Shown: piece after piece, positions 63,730 through 64,000 of the stretch | Numbering within the stretch: position 1 is the first letter of the stretch | Layout: each line of letters begins with the position of its first letter | Assembly: GCA_052400685.1 (NCBI GenBank) | Contig: JBQTGJ010000006.1 | Length of the DNA stretch: 64,000 nucleotides | From: CAZHHH01 sp052400685 | Lineage (GTDB): Bacteria; Bacteroidota; Bacteroidia; Bacteroidales; Marinilabiliaceae | Strand: one strand, 5' to 3' | Made by a program: the position numbers and the translations under genes | The notes under the pieces: generated by a model | What the model was told of the DNA's origin: nothing | The model's input: the letters and a program-made list of their open reading frames with translations, nothing else | The model's database searches: none

Positions 63730-64000
63730 TTAAATTCCACGCATAATTTCAGAAAAGAGTTGATAGGATGCCATTCTCGCCTGTGGATCAAACACATTGG
63801 TAACCACCATTAACTCATCGGCGTTGGTTTGACTCAAAAAATCCTGAACCGAATGATGCACCTCTTCTTTTGTCCCCACAAAAGCATACTTCAACATATT
63901 CTTCATCAACGGATGCCCGGCCAGAGTGCGAAGCTCGTCGGTCATTTCTACACCCGGTTGCATTGGTGTTGAAACCCCACTGAGGACATTAAAGAACATC
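63730..64000 (-). CDS. LLM class flavin-dependent oxidoreductase, C-terminal part (5' end outside window)
   Basis: The minus-strand frame is open from its stop codon to the window edge (about 90 residues seen). It matches the C-terminus of luciferase-like monooxygenases: MFFNVLSGVSTPMQPGV, LKYAFVGTKEEVHHSVQDFL, DELMVVTNVFDPQARMASYQ. The flavin-binding barrel lies outside the window. An M at 63999 is internal rather than the start. Substrate unknown. Confidence 0.8.
   Translation of the reverse strand, partial: MFFNVLSGVSTPMQPGVEMTDELRTLAGHPLMKNMLKYAFVGTKEEVHHSVQDFLSQTNADELMVVTNVFDPQARMASYQLFSEIMRGI

Overview
The window comes from a member of the Bacteroidota, probably a Marinilabiliales/Bacteroidales-type marine or sediment organism. 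This rests on a type IX secretion (T9SS) substrate with a gliding-type C-terminal domain beside PorP/SprF- and PorE-like genes, a complete Bat (aerotolerance) operon, DUF2807 'head GIN' proteins, an S46 dipeptidyl-peptidase, a DUF2027-Smr protein, a full-length fused PurL, promoters of the TAnnTTTG type and almost no Shine-Dalgarno sequences. The genus is inference. No rRNA, tRNA, CRISPR array or intact transposase was seen.

Layout. 1-11.5 kb (minus): a cell-surface locus with a 2888-residue multi-Ig-domain adhesin carrying a T9SS type B sorting domain, then a PorP/SprF-like outer-membrane protein, then a PorE/OmpA-like protein cut by the window edge. 12-17.2 kb: DUF2027-Smr protein, queA, a BFD-like Fe-S protein, a MATE transporter and a cytidylate-kinase-like protein. 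17.7-26.4 kb (plus): the Bat operon moxR-DUF58-membrane protein-batA-batB-batC-batD-batE, closed by a strong terminator. 26.6-33.4 kb: GIN protein, DUF4861 protein, DUF486 membrane protein, a DJ-1/PfpI gene framed by direct repeats, a three-domain acyl-AMP ligase/ACP/acyltransferase, and a small lipoprotein. 33.6-37.4 kb (minus): etfB-etfA-acyl-CoA dehydrogenase. 37.9-48.7 kb: msrB, an orphan T9SS sorting domain, an MsbA-like ABC exporter, purB, NfeD, a small charged protein, an FAH-family hydrolase, a DEDD exonuclease, a helical secreted protein, a PAP2 phosphatase and a small helix-turn-helix-like protein. 49-57.3 kb (minus): a second GIN protein, a decayed ATPase gene, then DUF2520-kdsC-UbiA-maf-S46 peptidase, preceded by a secreted protein of unknown function. 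57.4-64 kb (minus): purL, galT, galK and the end of a luciferase-like oxidoreductase.

The most distinctive non-coding signal is a dispersed family of palindromic intergenic elements of about 100-250 bp. At least ten copies lie in both orientations, all between genes. The core is a nested hairpin whose stems keep pairing through compensatory base changes. The best-preserved copies (48769-48910 and 48911-49156) have imperfect terminal inverted repeats and abut exactly, which suggests a MITE-like non-autonomous mobile element. A second, unrelated repeat of about 85 bp occurs three times around the DJ-1 gene.

Functionally the window is mostly chromosomal housekeeping (purine synthesis, queuosine, galactose use, fatty-acid oxidation with electron-transfer flavoprotein, lipid and LPS precursors) together with envelope biology (T9SS adhesin, Bat complex, secreted GIN proteins). 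I saw no convincing prophage, defence island or integrative element.
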